A stretch of DNA of 64,000 bases from Flavisolibacter longurius. Its GTDB lineage: Bacteria > Bacteroidota > Bacteroidia > Chitinophagales > Chitinophagaceae. Position numbers and translations under genes: made by a program. Position 1 is the stretch's first letter. The number at the start of each line of letters is the position of its first letter. Of the stretch, positions 7,015-16,121 are shown piece after piece. The DNA lies in contig JABUMY010000002.1 in the NCBI GenBank assembly GCA_013327885.1, positions 186,001 to 250,000 of the forward strand. The letters are read 5' to 3'. The notes beneath the pieces were generated by a model. It made no database searches, was not told where the DNA came from, and saw only the letters and a list, made by a program, of their open reading frames with translations.

Positions 7015-9176
7015 AAGCGAATTTTTATCCCGCCGTTCACCACGAAGCCTTCCACCGGTGCATAGATGTCGCGGAAGACCGGCGTGTCGATGGAGCCGGT
7101 ATAAATGGTATCGAATTTTGACTGGCGGGTGTCGGTAAAGTTTTCAAAATTGAGAAAGACCGAAAATTTTTCCCAGAGCTTTTCCGCCATAAAACCAGTA
7201 ATCCAGTACGGCTTTCCAAACGAGCCGTCGCCAAGCCGCTGGCGGCTGAAGTAATAGGCTTCCAGTCCCAGTTTTAGCTTGTCTTCAATTTCATACATCA
7301 ATACAATGTTCAGCCGGTGACGGGCCGTAAGCGGCAACCAGGCTTTTACCCCTGCATAATGGGTGTTGGCATCGGTATAGGTATAGCCAACAAACAATTT
7401 GAAGTGGCCATAGAGCAGGCGCAGGTTGGTTTCTGTTCCCCGCGTATCCAGGTGCCCGGCTACATTGAGAAAATCCGTCTTGCCGCCCGGTGCACCAACC
7501 AGCACCAGCGGCCTGTTTAAACGGGTGTAGAAAAAAAGGTGGTTGATGCTTAGTCCCAGGGCACCGATCCTTGTTTGGTAGTTGATGTCCCAGTTGCCGC
7601 CAAGCGATCGTTCGTTTTGCGTCCGGTCGATCGCAATGGGTAGGATGTTCCGAAACTGGATGCGTTCGGCTTCTTCTGTGAACATTGTTGGCGTTTTGTA
7701 CCCAAACCCGCCACCGATCCGTGTGGTCAGCCGGGGAGAAACCCGGAACAGGGCCGAGACCCGCGGCAGAATCGCAAGACCATACTCGCTTACATAATCG
7801 CCTCGCAGGCCGGCTTCCATTGTAACCGTTTGGGAGGCCGACCAAGTGTTTTGCACAAATACACCAAGGGTATTGTAATGATAGTTGCGCAAAGGCGCAG
7901 GGCTGGCCTTGTCTTCTGCCAGGTCATCGGTAACCAAGTTAGCGCCAAGGATCCATTGCGACCGTTCCCGGTTATGGTTCCACGTTAGTTCGGTAAACGA
8001 CGACTGCTGCCTGGCATCGAAGCGATAAGCCGGAATACCGATACGCCGGTCAAACGAACTGAAACTGTTTTTCAATTGCAGCGTAGAACGGCTATCCAGT
8101 TGGTGGGTGATACCCAGTTGCGTGGTGATGCGATCGGTGTTGTTCTTTTCAAAAAAGCCACTGCCACCGTTCTCAATATAAGCCATGTTACCGCCAATAC
8201 GGTCCTCTGTAATAAAGCTTACGCCGAAATCGGCCGCGGTGTTTTTACCATAAAGAAAAAGGCGGGGATTGATGGTGTAGCGTTCCGCTTTAGGAATGGC
8301 GGTAAGCCCAATGCCGCCCGGGTCGAAAGGCGCCGTGCTGTTGCGGGCTGCATACACGGTGAGGCCGGCGCTTCCGTAGCGTTCACTGTAAAAGCCGCTG
8401 AGGTCAAGCCCGCCGGCAGAAGTTGCGTTGGCCAAAAAGTTCAGTTCTCTCTCCTCACCCGGTGTTTTTGACACCAGGTTTACTAAGCCTGCAATGGCTC
8501 CGCCGCCATAAAGCGTGGAGGCCGAGCCCTTGATTACCTCAACCTGCCGCAGGTCGAGCGGGGCGATTTGCAAAATGCTTAACCCACCCGAAAAGCCGGC
8601 GTACAGGGGATAGCCATCGCGAAGGAGCTGGGTGTAGCGGCCCTCCAGCCCCTGGATGCGGATGCCGGCATTGTAAGAAGTGGCGGAGGTTTGCTGGGTT
8701 TGAATGCCCGTGCTTTCGTTTAGCAGCATGCGAATGTCACCGGGTTTCATGTTGCCTTTTTCGGCCAACTCTTCACCGGAGATCACTTCAATGCGGGTAG
8801 GCGTGTTGGCGATGGTGCGGCTGGTGCGGGTAGCCCTTACCACCACTTCTTCTTCGTGTTCGTGTTCCGCTTCTTCCGCATCCAGGGTGATGACGATCGT
8901 TGTATCGGCAGCAAGCGGAAACAGCAGGGAGAGGGTGGCTTCTTCGTAACCCACATGTGTAATGGAAAAGGTTTGGGTTCCGGCGGGAATACCGGCCATG
9001 CTTACACGGCCGGCGTCGTCTGCAAGGGCGGCGCGGCCCCCTTCCTTCCAGGTGAGGGTCGCACCCGGGAGCGCTTCGGCCTCCCCATTTTGAATGGCAG
9101 CCCGAAGGGTTGATTGTGCCTGTACTGCCACAAAGGCGCAGCACAGGAAAAGTCCTGTTAGCAGGTATTTCATCAT
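7011..9176 (-). CDS. TonB-dependent outer-membrane receptor
   Basis: This 721-residue protein has a signal peptide (MMKYLLTGLFLCCAFVAVQA), a carboxypeptidase-regulatory-like beta-sandwich domain (about 22-100) and an acidic, His-rich linker, EEAEHEHEEE (about 103-112). A plug domain follows (about 118-235; VISGEELAEKG, VEVIKGSASTLYGGGAIAG), then a 22-strand-type barrel ending in GIKIRL. The overall type is that of siderophore/metal receptors rather than SusC, since there is no SusD partner. The His/Glu-rich linker, the DUF6660 gene upstream and the methyltransferase downstream suggest metal or metallophore transport. The substrate is inferred, not shown. Confidence 0.92.
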   Translation of the reverse strand: MMKYLLTGLFLCCAFVAVQAQSTLRAAIQNGEAEALPGATLTWKEGGRAALADDAGRVSMAGIPAGTQTFSITHVGYEEATLSLLFPLAADTTIVITLDAEEAEHEHEEEVVVRATRTSRTIANTPTRIEVISGEELAEKGNMKPGDIRMLLNESTGIQTQQTSATSYNAGIRIQGLEGRYTQLLRDGYPLYAGFSGGLSILQIAPLDLRQVEVIKGSASTLYGGGAIAGLVNLVSKTPGEERELNFLANATSAGGLDLSGFYSERYGSAGLTVYAARNSTAPFDPGGIGLTAIPKAERYTINPRLFLYGKNTAADFGVSFITEDRIGGNMAYIENGGSGFFEKNNTDRITTQLGITHQLDSRSTLQLKNSFSSFDRRIGIPAYRFDARQQSSFTELTWNHNRERSQWILGANLVTDDLAEDKASPAPLRNYHYNTLGVFVQNTWSASQTVTMEAGLRGDYVSEYGLAILPRVSALFRVSPRLTTRIGGGFGYKTPTMFTEEAERIQFRNILPIAIDRTQNERSLGGNWDINYQTRIGALGLSINHLFFYTRLNRPLVLVGAPGGKTDFLNVAGHLDTRGTETNLRLLYGHFKLFVGYTYTDANTHYAGVKAWLPLTARHRLNIVLMYEIEDKLKLGLEAYYFSRQRLGDGSFGKPYWITGFMAEKLWEKFSVFLNFENFTDTRQSKFDTIYTGSIDTPVFRDIYAPVEGFVVNGGIKIRL

Positions 9177-9225
9177 TCAGTTTTTTACGGTGATAATGTA
9201 AAGGAAATTTGTTCTATGGTTGCCA

Positions 9226-9525
9226 TCAGGCACGGGGCGGCTGCCAGAAAGAAGCCACGAAAAGGGGAAGGTGCTGCGATACGGACCGCTCCTGCGGAAG
9301 GCTCTCATCCATCCCAGGTGGCAACACCTGTAACTGTTTTGCTTCCCAAACAAAACCGGGACAGGCAGAGCAGGAAAAAAACGGCGAGCAGCCGGCATCC
9401 TCGTTGTCGGTATCTACTTCATTGAGGAGAATGGTTTCCTGCCCGCAATCCCTGTCCAGGCAACAAGGCGTTACCGTTGCGGCGGCAACAACAAAAGCCA
9501 GGACCAAAGCGAGCAGTTTTATCAC
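9226..9525 (-). CDS. DUF6660-like small exported Cys-rich protein
   Basis: A 99-residue protein that begins MIKLLALVLAFVVAAATVTP, a signal peptide, followed by CCLDRDCGQE and later CSPFFSCSAC. The CC-x(4)-C and CSPF-x-SCxxC pattern resembles DUF6660 proteins, which in Bacteroidota sit upstream of TonB receptors and heavy-metal efflux genes. It ends 49 bp before the receptor gene on the same strand. The cysteines could bind a metal such as copper in the periplasm; that role is inference. Confidence 0.7.
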   Translation of the reverse strand: MIKLLALVLAFVVAAATVTPCCLDRDCGQETILLNEVDTDNEDAGCSPFFSCSACPGFVWEAKQLQVLPPGMDESLPQERSVSQHLPLFVASFWQPPRA

Positions 9526-9709
9526 CCGGCAAAACTACCCCTGGCACTCTTTGTTCTCAAATTAAAAACTGCATCGCTGTTGCACGCAAAAAAGATCGAT
9601 GTGTACAGGCAGGACATTCCACCAGCAGAAACCGGCTGGACGGTGAAATAAATTGTCAGCCTTACGTCATTGTATACCCGAAATACCCTCTCCTTATTGA
9701 AGGCCTGGG

Positions 9710-9738
9710 TTGATTATGCCATAACTTTTTTACATTCG
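9710..9738 (+). promoter_or_regulatory. Predicted Bacteroidota promoter for the cNMP/patatin gene
   Basis: TTG at 9710-9712, an 18-nt spacer, then TACATTCG at 9731-9738, which is one base off the -7 consensus TAnnTTTG. It lies 38 bp before the ATG at 9777. The 250 bp between the divergent DUF6660 and patatin genes holds nothing else I can name. Confidence 0.5.
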
Positions 9739-9776
9739 TTTTCTTTCACCAATCCTATTGTTATTCTCCCTTGCTT

Positions 9777-11579
9777 ATGAGTACAAACAGCTTGCAACGA
9801 AATCCCTCTGTCAATACGCATCACCTCCGCATCCTTGGCCGCCTCTTTGAAGGATTAGCATCCGATGCGCTGGAGAAAATATTACAGGTTGGCCAACAGC
9901 TTACACTCGAACCCGGTGCTTACCTGTTTCACCAGGGCGACCGGGATACGGCGCTTTACATTGTGCTCTCGGGGCGGCTGCGGGCCGTGGCCGAAGAAGG
10001 CGGCAAACTGCACATCCTGGGCGATATTGGCGAGGGAGAACCCACCGGCGAATTTGCCCTTTTCACCAACGATCCCCGCATGGCTTCCGTGCTGGCCATT
10101 CGAAAAACCACGGTGCTGGAAATTACCCGCGACGAATACCACGCCCTGGTAGCGCAAAACCCTGCCTTTGCTTCTGTGCTCACACGGTTCCTGGTCAAAC
10201 GGCTGAAGCGGAACATCCTGGAGCAACACATGAGTGCCACGCCGCGGAACATTGCCCTTATCAACCTGCAGCCCGGCCACGACCTTAATCCCTGGACCGA
10301 CGACATTGAAAAAACACTTGTGGCAAGCGGCATTCCCATCCGCATTATCGACCACGAAACCAAACCCGAAGGAGCCCATCAATCTGTTTTTGAATCGCTG
10401 GAGCAGCATGACGGCCTTAATATTTTTGTGTGCTCCGAGGACCACCCCGAGTGGTCGCGGCAAAGCCTTCTTTATGCCGACCTGGTGATTGTGGCCACGG
10501 AGTTTAGCGCTGATCCCGGTATTTATGCCATTGAAAAAACGCTGGACCTTTATGCGCAAAGTATCCTGAACCGGAAGATCTATATTGTTTTCCTGCACGA
10601 AGATGTTGCTCCCCTGCCCCAAAAAACAAGCCGCTGGCTGGCCGACCGCAACGTGAACCTGCACATCCACGTGCGCCGGAATCACCCCGCCGACATTCGC
10701 CGGTTTTGCCGGATCATTTCCAACCAGGCCGTCGGTGTGGTTTTGGGAGGCGGCGGTGCCAAAGGCTATGCCCACGTGGGTGCCCTGCGGGCCCTGCTGG
10801 AGGCGGGTGTTGAAATTGATTTTTTGGGTGGCACCAGCGCCGGTGCCCTCTACGGCATTGGCATGAGCCACTGCGATTTTGATTTTGAAAAGATTGATGC
10901 GCTTTGCGCCGAATCGGCCCGCCGCCGGCTTACCTCCAACGACTATGCCTGGCCGTTTGTGTCCATCATGACGGGTAAAAAAATGAGCCGCTTTATGAAA
11001 GACATGTTTGGTGATGCCGACCTCGAAGATATCTGGATCAACTCCTACTGCGTGTCCACCAATTTTTCAAGCTCCGGCACCCGGGTCCACGAAAGAGGAC
11101 TGGCCAGTAAAATGGTGCAGGCCAGTATTGCCATTCCGGGTGTGTTTCCGCCGGTTGTGATAGAGCAACAGTTGCACGTAGACGGCTGCGTGGTGGACAA
11201 TTTGCCGGTGGAGCCGATGTACCGTTTCCCGGTGCGCCACATTATTGCCATCTCGCTGAGCAGCTTGTCGAACCGGCGGGTTGATTATGCCGAAACGCCA
11301 TCAGTGGCCATGCTGCTCTGGGATAAGATCACCGGCAAGCGGCGGTACCGGGTGCCGGGTATTGCGTCGCTGATCATCAATTCGCTGACGCTGAACAGCC
11401 GGCAACGGCAGGAGGCCACCAAGGCCAAGGTTTCGCTTTATTTTGAGATGGACCTGAAAGGCGTGGGTTTGCTGGATGATAAAAAATGGAGCTATACGAT
11501 GAAGAATGGGCATGACCAGGTAAAGGCTTACCTGGAGACCCTGCCGGAAAGAGAGAAGTTTTGGTGGAGGAAGGGGTGA
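9777..11579 (+). CDS. Cyclic-nucleotide-binding patatin-like phospholipase (NTE/RssA type)
   Basis: A 600-residue protein. Residues about 25-145 form a cNMP-binding/Crp-like beta-barrel (YLFHQGDRDTALYIVLSGRL, GEPTGEFALF). About 160-310 is a linker resembling that of neuropathy-target-esterase homologues. About 318-500 is the patatin domain: oxyanion loop GGGGAKG (324-330), nucleophile Ser354 in GTSAG, and catalytic Asp469 in DG. No membrane segment is evident. It probably hydrolyses phospholipids or lysophospholipids under control of the N-terminal sensor domain. The start is the ATG at 9777; a TTG two codons earlier is less likely. It is monocistronic. Confidence 0.9.
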   Translation: MSTNSLQRNPSVNTHHLRILGRLFEGLASDALEKILQVGQQLTLEPGAYLFHQGDRDTALYIVLSGRLRAVAEEGGKLHILGDIGEGEPTGEFALFTNDPRMASVLAIRKTTVLEITRDEYHALVAQNPAFASVLTRFLVKRLKRNILEQHMSATPRNIALINLQPGHDLNPWTDDIEKTLVASGIPIRIIDHETKPEGAHQSVFESLEQHDGLNIFVCSEDHPEWSRQSLLYADLVIVATEFSADPGIYAIEKTLDLYAQSILNRKIYIVFLHEDVAPLPQKTSRWLADRNVNLHIHVRRNHPADIRRFCRIISNQAVGVVLGGGGAKGYAHVGALRALLEAGVEIDFLGGTSAGALYGIGMSHCDFDFEKIDALCAESARRRLTSNDYAWPFVSIMTGKKMSRFMKDMFGDADLEDIWINSYCVSTNFSSSGTRVHERGLASKMVQASIAIPGVFPPVVIEQQLHVDGCVVDNLPVEPMYRFPVRHIIAISLSSLSNRRVDYAETPSVAMLLWDKITGKRRYRVPGIASLIINSLTLNSRQRQEATKAKVSLYFEMDLKGVGLLDDKKWSYTMKNGHDQVKAYLETLPEREKFWWRKG

Positions 11580-11689
11580 GGTAGGATTGCCTTTGCACTT
11601 CTTTTGCTGTTTCGTACTTGGTGATGCGGTTTTGATTGTTGTGGTGTTGGCAGGTAGCTTTTGATTGGGTCATTCATTTCATTTGTTTT

Positions 11690-12050
11690 TTTTCCACCTT
11701 TTCTCTTGGAAAGAAAAGGTGGAGCCAAAAGTTCAAGGAAAAAGCAAACGCTCCGCTGCTTTTTCCAAGGCCTGCGCACAAGGGCCATTCTTTATTGGCT
11801 GCACTATTCATCTTGTACGCTGTCTTTCTCTTCAACTTTATTTCTTACTACCGGTTGCATGACACCCTATTTATTACCGGCCTATGTTGCAAGACACTGC
11901 AAGCGCTGTATTGCGCTATCCTTTTCTTACAGCAAATAGAAGCGTTAGCTAATGCGCAATAAGGCGCTGAACCAGCGGGTGAAGGGAAATAATTTGGAGA
12001 GCGGCTTTCTTATTTGAGAATTGAACATTGCGAATTGATTATTGAACATT
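11690..12050 (+). repeat. Composite intergenic repeat, copy 2
   Basis: This copy has the same module order as the copy at 485-840: hairpin CCACCTTTTCT/AGAAAAGGTGG (11694-11722), the conserved block through CTCCGCTGCTTTTTCC, a spacer with TGCGCACAA, the GCGCTGTATTGCGC / GCGCAATAAGGCGC inverted repeat (about 11903-11966) with GAACCAGCGGG, and the TTGAGAATTGAACATTG tail. Open frames across it encode low-complexity peptides and are not genes. It occupies much of the gene-free stretch 11580-12415. In the remaining 12152-12415 I see no gene or clear motif. Confidence 0.85.
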
Positions 12051-12135
12051 CCTTTCTGCACTCATTTGAAATGTTGAATTAGCGATGAGAACTTCTTTCC
12101 TTCCCACATCCAACGCATCTTACTAAAGCAACCTT

Positions 12136-12151
12136 CCCCTCCCTGGAGGGG
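12136..12151. repeat. CCCCTCC/GGAGGGG palindrome
   Basis: CCCCTCC, 2-nt loop, GGAGGGG. The same palindrome type occurs at 25495-25511 (loop GGT), and a related CCTCCCC/GGGGAGG at 41422-41440. It appears to be a dispersed intergenic hairpin in this genome. Confidence 0.6.
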
Positions 12152-12415
12152 CATCCTAACGTTTGCTATTGGTGGAAAGACTTGGGGTGGGTTTACGCAG
12201 CACAATCCCATTCACACTCAACAAGGGATATAAAACAGTTAAGATAGCCAGCTTCTCAATTGGGGATAAAGGCAATAATAGCTTCGCCTATACTTTTTGA
12301 AGCCCTTGGTTCCTATACTAGGAAGAGTATAGTCTTTGCAGCGAAAACAAGGCAGCGTTTCCCATAAAACCCGTCTGCCAATTGAATCACATAGCAAGGA
12401 GCGGCCATCTCTTCC

Positions 12416-12883
12416 CTACTTCAGCAGCGAAATACCAAGGGCACTGAAATAAGAACCGGCAGCCATGATCACACAGGAAATAAGGGTACCGATAGTAATG
12501 GCCAGGAAGGCTTTCCGTCGCTCGATCTTAAAAAGGGCGGCGGCAATGGTGCCCGAATAAGCGCCAGTTCCCGGCAGCGGTATCATCACAAATACCATCA
12601 GTCCCCAAAAGCCGTACTTGCGGATGTTGTCGCCGGCACTCTTTTTGGCAATGCGGGCAAACCAGAGGGTGCCCTTTTTATAACGGGTATAAGGCCACAG
12701 CTTTTGGTGAAAGCGGTCGATCAGCCACATGAACAGGGGATAGATGAGGATATTTCCCAGCAGTCCTACCGAGAAAGCAAGGAGGTAGTGCACATTGTTA
12801 AAAACGGCATAGGGGATCCCGACACGGGCTTCGCCAAAAGGCGAAATGCTGAACAAGAATGTATAGAGCAAGATTTCTAGCAT
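12416..12883 (-). CDS. Small multidrug export protein family (COG2426-type)
   Basis: A 155-residue inner-membrane protein with about four hydrophobic segments. FGEARVGIPYAV near the N-terminus and VMIPLPGTGAYSGTIAA in the third quarter match the Sm_multidrug_ex family (PF06695). Members were named from a weak efflux phenotype and the true substrate is unclear. The length agrees with the family (about 150-170). It is a single gene on the minus strand with no operon partner. Confidence 0.82.
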   Translation of the reverse strand: MLEILLYTFLFSISPFGEARVGIPYAVFNNVHYLLAFSVGLLGNILIYPLFMWLIDRFHQKLWPYTRYKKGTLWFARIAKKSAGDNIRKYGFWGLMVFVMIPLPGTGAYSGTIAAALFKIERRKAFLAITIGTLISCVIMAAGSYFSALGISLLK

Positions 12884-13099
12884 AGGGGTTTCGTTAGCCG
12901 CAAGGTAACCTCCACTCTTTTTTGACCAAGCCGCGGCCGCCTATTTTAACGATACCAAAACGCAAAGCGTACGGCCCTGTGACAAAAGGCGGAACAGCGT
13001 AGCAGCAAAACTCCATTCAGGCACGACTCTTTCATAGGTAGAGCGGCCCCTGTTTGTTACGCAACAAAAGGACCGGCCTTGGATCTTCCTAAATAAAAA

Positions 13100-13732
13100 A
13101 TGATGGTAGGGAAACTGGTAAATGAAAAAATGATGCTCCACGCCCTGGAGTGGAGCTATGACAAAGCGGTGACCGGTGCCGGTGTGCTGGGCAGTGTGTA
13201 CGACCTGGCAGAAACCTACCGCAAAAAAAGCGGCAGCAACCGCGAAGCCGTGGAAGCCCTGATCAACTGGCAAACGGCCAAATGTGCCACCACCGGTTTT
13301 GTTACCGGGCTGGGTGGGGTGCTTACCCTGCCGCTTGCCATACCGGCCAACGTGGCCTCTGTACTCCTGTTCCAGCTACAGATGATCGGCGCCATTGCTG
13401 TTTTGGGTGGTCACGATCCCCGGAGCGAAAGGGTACGGTCGCTGGCCTTTATTTGTCTTACGGGCAGCGCTGCTCCCGACCTGCTGAAACGACTGGGTGT
13501 GCAGGTAGGCGAAAAAACCGCCCTGCTTGCCATGGAAGCCATCACGACGCAGGTGGCCGCCAAGGTAAACCAGGTGGTGGGGCTGCGACTGCTGACAAAG
13601 TTTGGAAAACGGGGCTTTGTCAATTTCAGCAAGGCGGTGCCGGTGCTAGGTGGCCTTGTTTGCGGCGGCGTGGATGCGGTGACGACAAGGACCGTGGGGA
13701 GAACGGCGGCGAAGTATTTTGTGGGAATGTGA
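13100..13732 (+). CDS. EcsC family protein
   Basis: A 210-residue protein. Recognisable EcsC-family features are an N-terminal helix region followed by KCATTGFVTGLGGVLTLPLA, then IPANVASVLLFQLQMIGAIA, and late Gly-rich amphipathic segments (FSKAVPVLGGLVCGGVDAV). The function of the family is not established. EcsC in Bacillus is encoded with the EcsAB ABC transporter, but no transporter is adjacent here. It starts at the first of two consecutive ATG codons. A short decayed copy of its C-terminal coding sequence lies about 1 kb downstream at 14596. Confidence 0.8.
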   Translation: MMVGKLVNEKMMLHALEWSYDKAVTGAGVLGSVYDLAETYRKKSGSNREAVEALINWQTAKCATTGFVTGLGGVLTLPLAIPANVASVLLFQLQMIGAIAVLGGHDPRSERVRSLAFICLTGSAAPDLLKRLGVQVGEKTALLAMEAITTQVAAKVNQVVGLRLLTKFGKRGFVNFSKAVPVLGGLVCGGVDAVTTRTVGRTAAKYFVGM

Positions 13733-13740
13733 GCAATGAG

Positions 13741-13785
13741 GAGTAGGTAGTAGGCAGTAAGCAGTAGGCAATATGTAGTAAAGGG
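13741..13785. repeat. Degenerate GTAGGCAGTA tandem tract
   Basis: Directly after the EcsC gene the sequence repeats variants of GTAGGCAGTA (GTAGGTAGTA, GGCAGTAAGCAGTAGGCAAT). It belongs to a class of short degenerate intergenic repeats also seen, with other cores, at 20545-20580, 26936-26975 and 50660-50775. Confidence 0.6.
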
Positions 13786-13860
13786 TATTGCTAAACGCAA
13801 GCAGGAATGGTAGTTTGAATGGGAACCTGTTTACGAATGTATTCTGAAAATAAAACCAGT

Positions 13861-13902
13861 GCGTTTTGCAGCGGGCAAACCTTGTTTGCACTGCAAAAAC
13901 GC
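13861..13902. repeat. Long intergenic inverted repeat (hairpin)
   Basis: GCGTTTTGCAG (13861-13871) faces CTGCAAAAACGC (13891-13902), with an inner CAAAC/GTTTG pair. It lies between the convergent EcsC and msrA genes and could act as a transcription barrier, although no clear T-run follows on either strand. A second hairpin, GGTAAAACCT/AGGTTTTTACC, lies at 13951-13974. Confidence 0.6.
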
Positions 13903-14006
13903 ACCGGAGATAGGTTGCCGTTCAACAGCGAGAGATCTTATTCGTGCAAAGGTAAAACCTGGGAGGTTTTTACCTGATGCTGGCAGAAGGCAAAGGTCGC
14001 CTGCCG

Positions 14007-14513
14007 TCAGGCGTTTTGCTTTTGCGACAGTTGCCACTCCGGCCGGATGTAGTGACAGGTATAGCCGTTGGGGTGTTTTTGCAGGTAAGCCTGGTGCTCT
14101 TCTTCGGCATCCCAAAAATCACCCGCCGGCGCCACTTCGGTAACAATGGGCCCGGGCCAGATGCCGGAAGCATTCATTTCGGCGATGAGGCCTTCGGCTG
14201 TTGCCTTCTGCGCTTCGTCCAGGTAATAGATAGCCGAGCGGTACGAAAGGCCGATATCATTGCCCTGCCGGTTTTTGGTGGTAGGGTTGTGAATCTGGAA
14301 AAAGAATTCGAGCAGTTGCCGGTACGAAAGTTTCTCCGGGTCAAAGCCGATGGCAATGGCTTCGGCATGAGTGCCGTGGTTACGATAGGTGGCGTTGGGT
14401 ACTTCGCCGCCGGTATAGCCCACCACGGTTGATTCCACACCCGGGAGCTCCCGGATCAGTTCTTCCATTCCCCAGAAACAGCCACCGGCCAGTATTGCTT
14501 TTTGGATTGCCAT
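14007..14513 (-). CDS. msrA: Peptide methionine (S)-S-oxide reductase MsrA
   Basis: A 168-residue protein. The catalytic motif GCFWG has Cys12, followed by ME-x-LIRELPGV and the conserved [40 protein letters not shown] matches the MsrA core up to the YRS motif. It reduces the S-epimer of methionine sulphoxide with thioredoxin as donor. A second Cys (in GYTCHY near the C-terminus) could be the recycling cysteine. It has no signal peptide, so it is cytosolic. There is no MsrB partner in the window. Confidence 0.97.
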   Translation of the reverse strand: MAIQKAILAGGCFWGMEELIRELPGVESTVVGYTGGEVPNATYRNHGTHAEAIAIGFDPEKLSYRQLLEFFFQIHNPTTKNRQGNDIGLSYRSAIYYLDEAQKATAEGLIAEMNASGIWPGPIVTEVAPAGDFWDAEEEHQAYLQKHPNGYTCHYIRPEWQLSQKQNA

Positions 14514-14595
14514 AATTTATTGTTTGCGGTAAGAGGGCAAGTTTAGCGCCAAAGGGTGGTGGGGTGAAGAAATGGCAGGTGAGAGTGAGAGTTAG

Positions 14596-14643
14596 TTTGG
14601 CAAACAGGGCTTTGTTAATTTCAGCAAAGCCGTACCGGTAGTG
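14596..14643 (+). pseudogene. Relic of a second EcsC coding sequence
   Basis: Sixteen codons read FGKQGFVNFSKAVPVV, almost identical to FGKRGFVNFSKAVPVL of the intact EcsC gene (codons at about 13600-13647), with several synonymous differences. A TAG stop lies in frame immediately upstream (14593-14595) and the similarity ends right after the segment. It is best explained as a remnant of a tandem paralogue, possibly destroyed when the adjacent AT-rich island arrived. Confidence 0.65.
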
Positions 14644-14812
14644 GACGCTAATTTTTGCATGGCGTGGACTCCTTACCCTTAAGTACTGTCGACAGAACAG
14701 TAGCCAAGTAATTTATGGGGTAGGAAGATCTATAAGGCTAAATTAAAGTCTTAGTAACCATTACTAGAGATTGAAATATTTAGCGCAATTGATAAAGCGA
14801 CATACCTGACTT

Positions 14813-15919
14813 TTAATAATAAACGGAATTATTAAACTCTTGGCTTTTCCTATTAAGTTCAAGTAGATAATTAGCAACCTTTGAAATATCGTTACTTGAA
14901 AAACTTGGCTTAAAATATTGAATATATCCAAGAACTTCCTTCAATGTCAAAACTTTCACATGCTGAAATTCTTCATTTGGTTTTTGATTTATAAAAACAA
15001 TCAAGTTCTTAATTGTAATTTTTCTATCTCCCCAGTGATGTTTATTAAGAAACAATGAAGACTCAGTGGCCCCTTCTGACAACAACTTAAATAAAGCAAA
15101 GTTTGCTCTTTTAATCTGCTGAACTGGAGACCAAAGGTTTACGTTTTCCAATGATTTTTTACTCCAATTTTTCGTTTCGATAATAAATAAACCAGATGGT
15201 GCAATTAACAGATGGTCAATTTGTATTGAATTGATATAACTATCTTCTTGCCGATAATATATTGGCGGATTAAAAGAGAACGTAAAGTCATTTATTAAGA
15301 TGTAATCGTCTGATAACTTTTTTAATTCTGTCACAACTTTTTGTTCGCCGAATGCCCCATGAATTATTGTGCTTATTTGATCAATTACACTCTTAGTTCT
15401 TTCAAGCTCATTGCGTTGAGAACAACTACTTTCTTCAATCGCTTCATCAAAATTTGAATTAATGTAATTGTAACGATTAGTTTTGCCAGTTAGAGTCAAC
15501 CTCAAATGTTGGATTGACTTCTCAACCCTGAAATTGAAATTATTGTTGTTCTTTTTGATTAATCTTTTAATGCGAAGTTTTTTTATAAACGTGTTGCATT
15601 TCTGAAAAATATTAGAATTAATTGTAGACAAGTTATCAAGTTGCTGTTCCAATGCAAATAGCTCCGATTGCAGTTCTAGTTCGATTTCGTATTTCTCTTT
15701 ATTTATACGATTTATCAAACCTTCTATTTCTTTCTCAAGAGAAAGCTTTTCCTTTTCAATCAAAAGTGAATGCGTAATGATAATTTGCTGCTTTGCATTT
15801 AGAAAGCTTTCTTGAAAGTCAACCAGCTCTTTAACAGATCGAAACTCATCTAGGCCATATTTATGCAAATGAGCTTTTATGGCTGTCAATGATCCTATTG
15901 AATTATGAACTATGCACAT
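14813..15919 (-). CDS. NERD-domain (nuclease-related) protein with long coiled coil
   Basis: A 368-residue protein. Residues about 35-185 are charged and helical with heptad-like stretches, probably a coiled coil. Residues about 190-330 form a NERD domain: GAFGEQKVVTEL, then IQIDHLLIAPSGLFIIETKN. The putative PD-(D/E)XK residues are Asp235, Glu248 and Lys250. NERD domains are predicted DNA-processing nucleases. It is divergent from the McrB-like gene across 202 bp and shares the AT-rich composition of the island, so it may be a third component or an independent defence gene. The ATG at 15919 gives MCIVHNS; the next Met is far inside. Confidence 0.8.
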   Translation of the reverse strand: MCIVHNSIGSLTAIKAHLHKYGLDEFRSVKELVDFQESFLNAKQQIIITHSLLIEKEKLSLEKEIEGLINRINKEKYEIELELQSELFALEQQLDNLSTINSNIFQKCNTFIKKLRIKRLIKKNNNNFNFRVEKSIQHLRLTLTGKTNRYNYINSNFDEAIEESSCSQRNELERTKSVIDQISTIIHGAFGEQKVVTELKKLSDDYILINDFTFSFNPPIYYRQEDSYINSIQIDHLLIAPSGLFIIETKNWSKKSLENVNLWSPVQQIKRANFALFKLLSEGATESSLFLNKHHWGDRKITIKNLIVFINQKPNEEFQHVKVLTLKEVLGYIQYFKPSFSSNDISKVANYLLELNRKSQEFNNSVYY

Positions 15920-16121
15920 ATTCGCTACAAATAGGTTTTGGCTTTGGCATACTGCTAGTGATAAATATAAGTATGATTACTTAATTGAATAACTATGTGC
16001 TTTTACTTGTATTATATATTATTCGAAATCTTTTGAAATGAATTCGATAATTGAATCCTCAATCCTAGTTTATTTTCAATATTTTGTTTTCAAATCATTT
16101 TAATGACCAATTCACTGCTGT

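Noticed and set aside
9882-10871. Long antisense open frame (329 codons) opposite the patatin gene
   Set aside because: A long antisense frame is expected in codon-biased DNA of this base composition. The plus-strand protein has full catalytic motifs.
12941-13273. Minus-strand open frame of 110 codons overlapping the EcsC gene start
   Set aside because: It is antisense to the well-supported EcsC coding sequence and has no recognisable domain.
14514-14812. Search for a direct repeat of the tRNA-Phe 3' end as an attachment site on the island's left side
   Set aside because: No match to GGTGTGGGCCGGGATCGAA or its inverse was found, and no integrase is present, so I do not call att sites.
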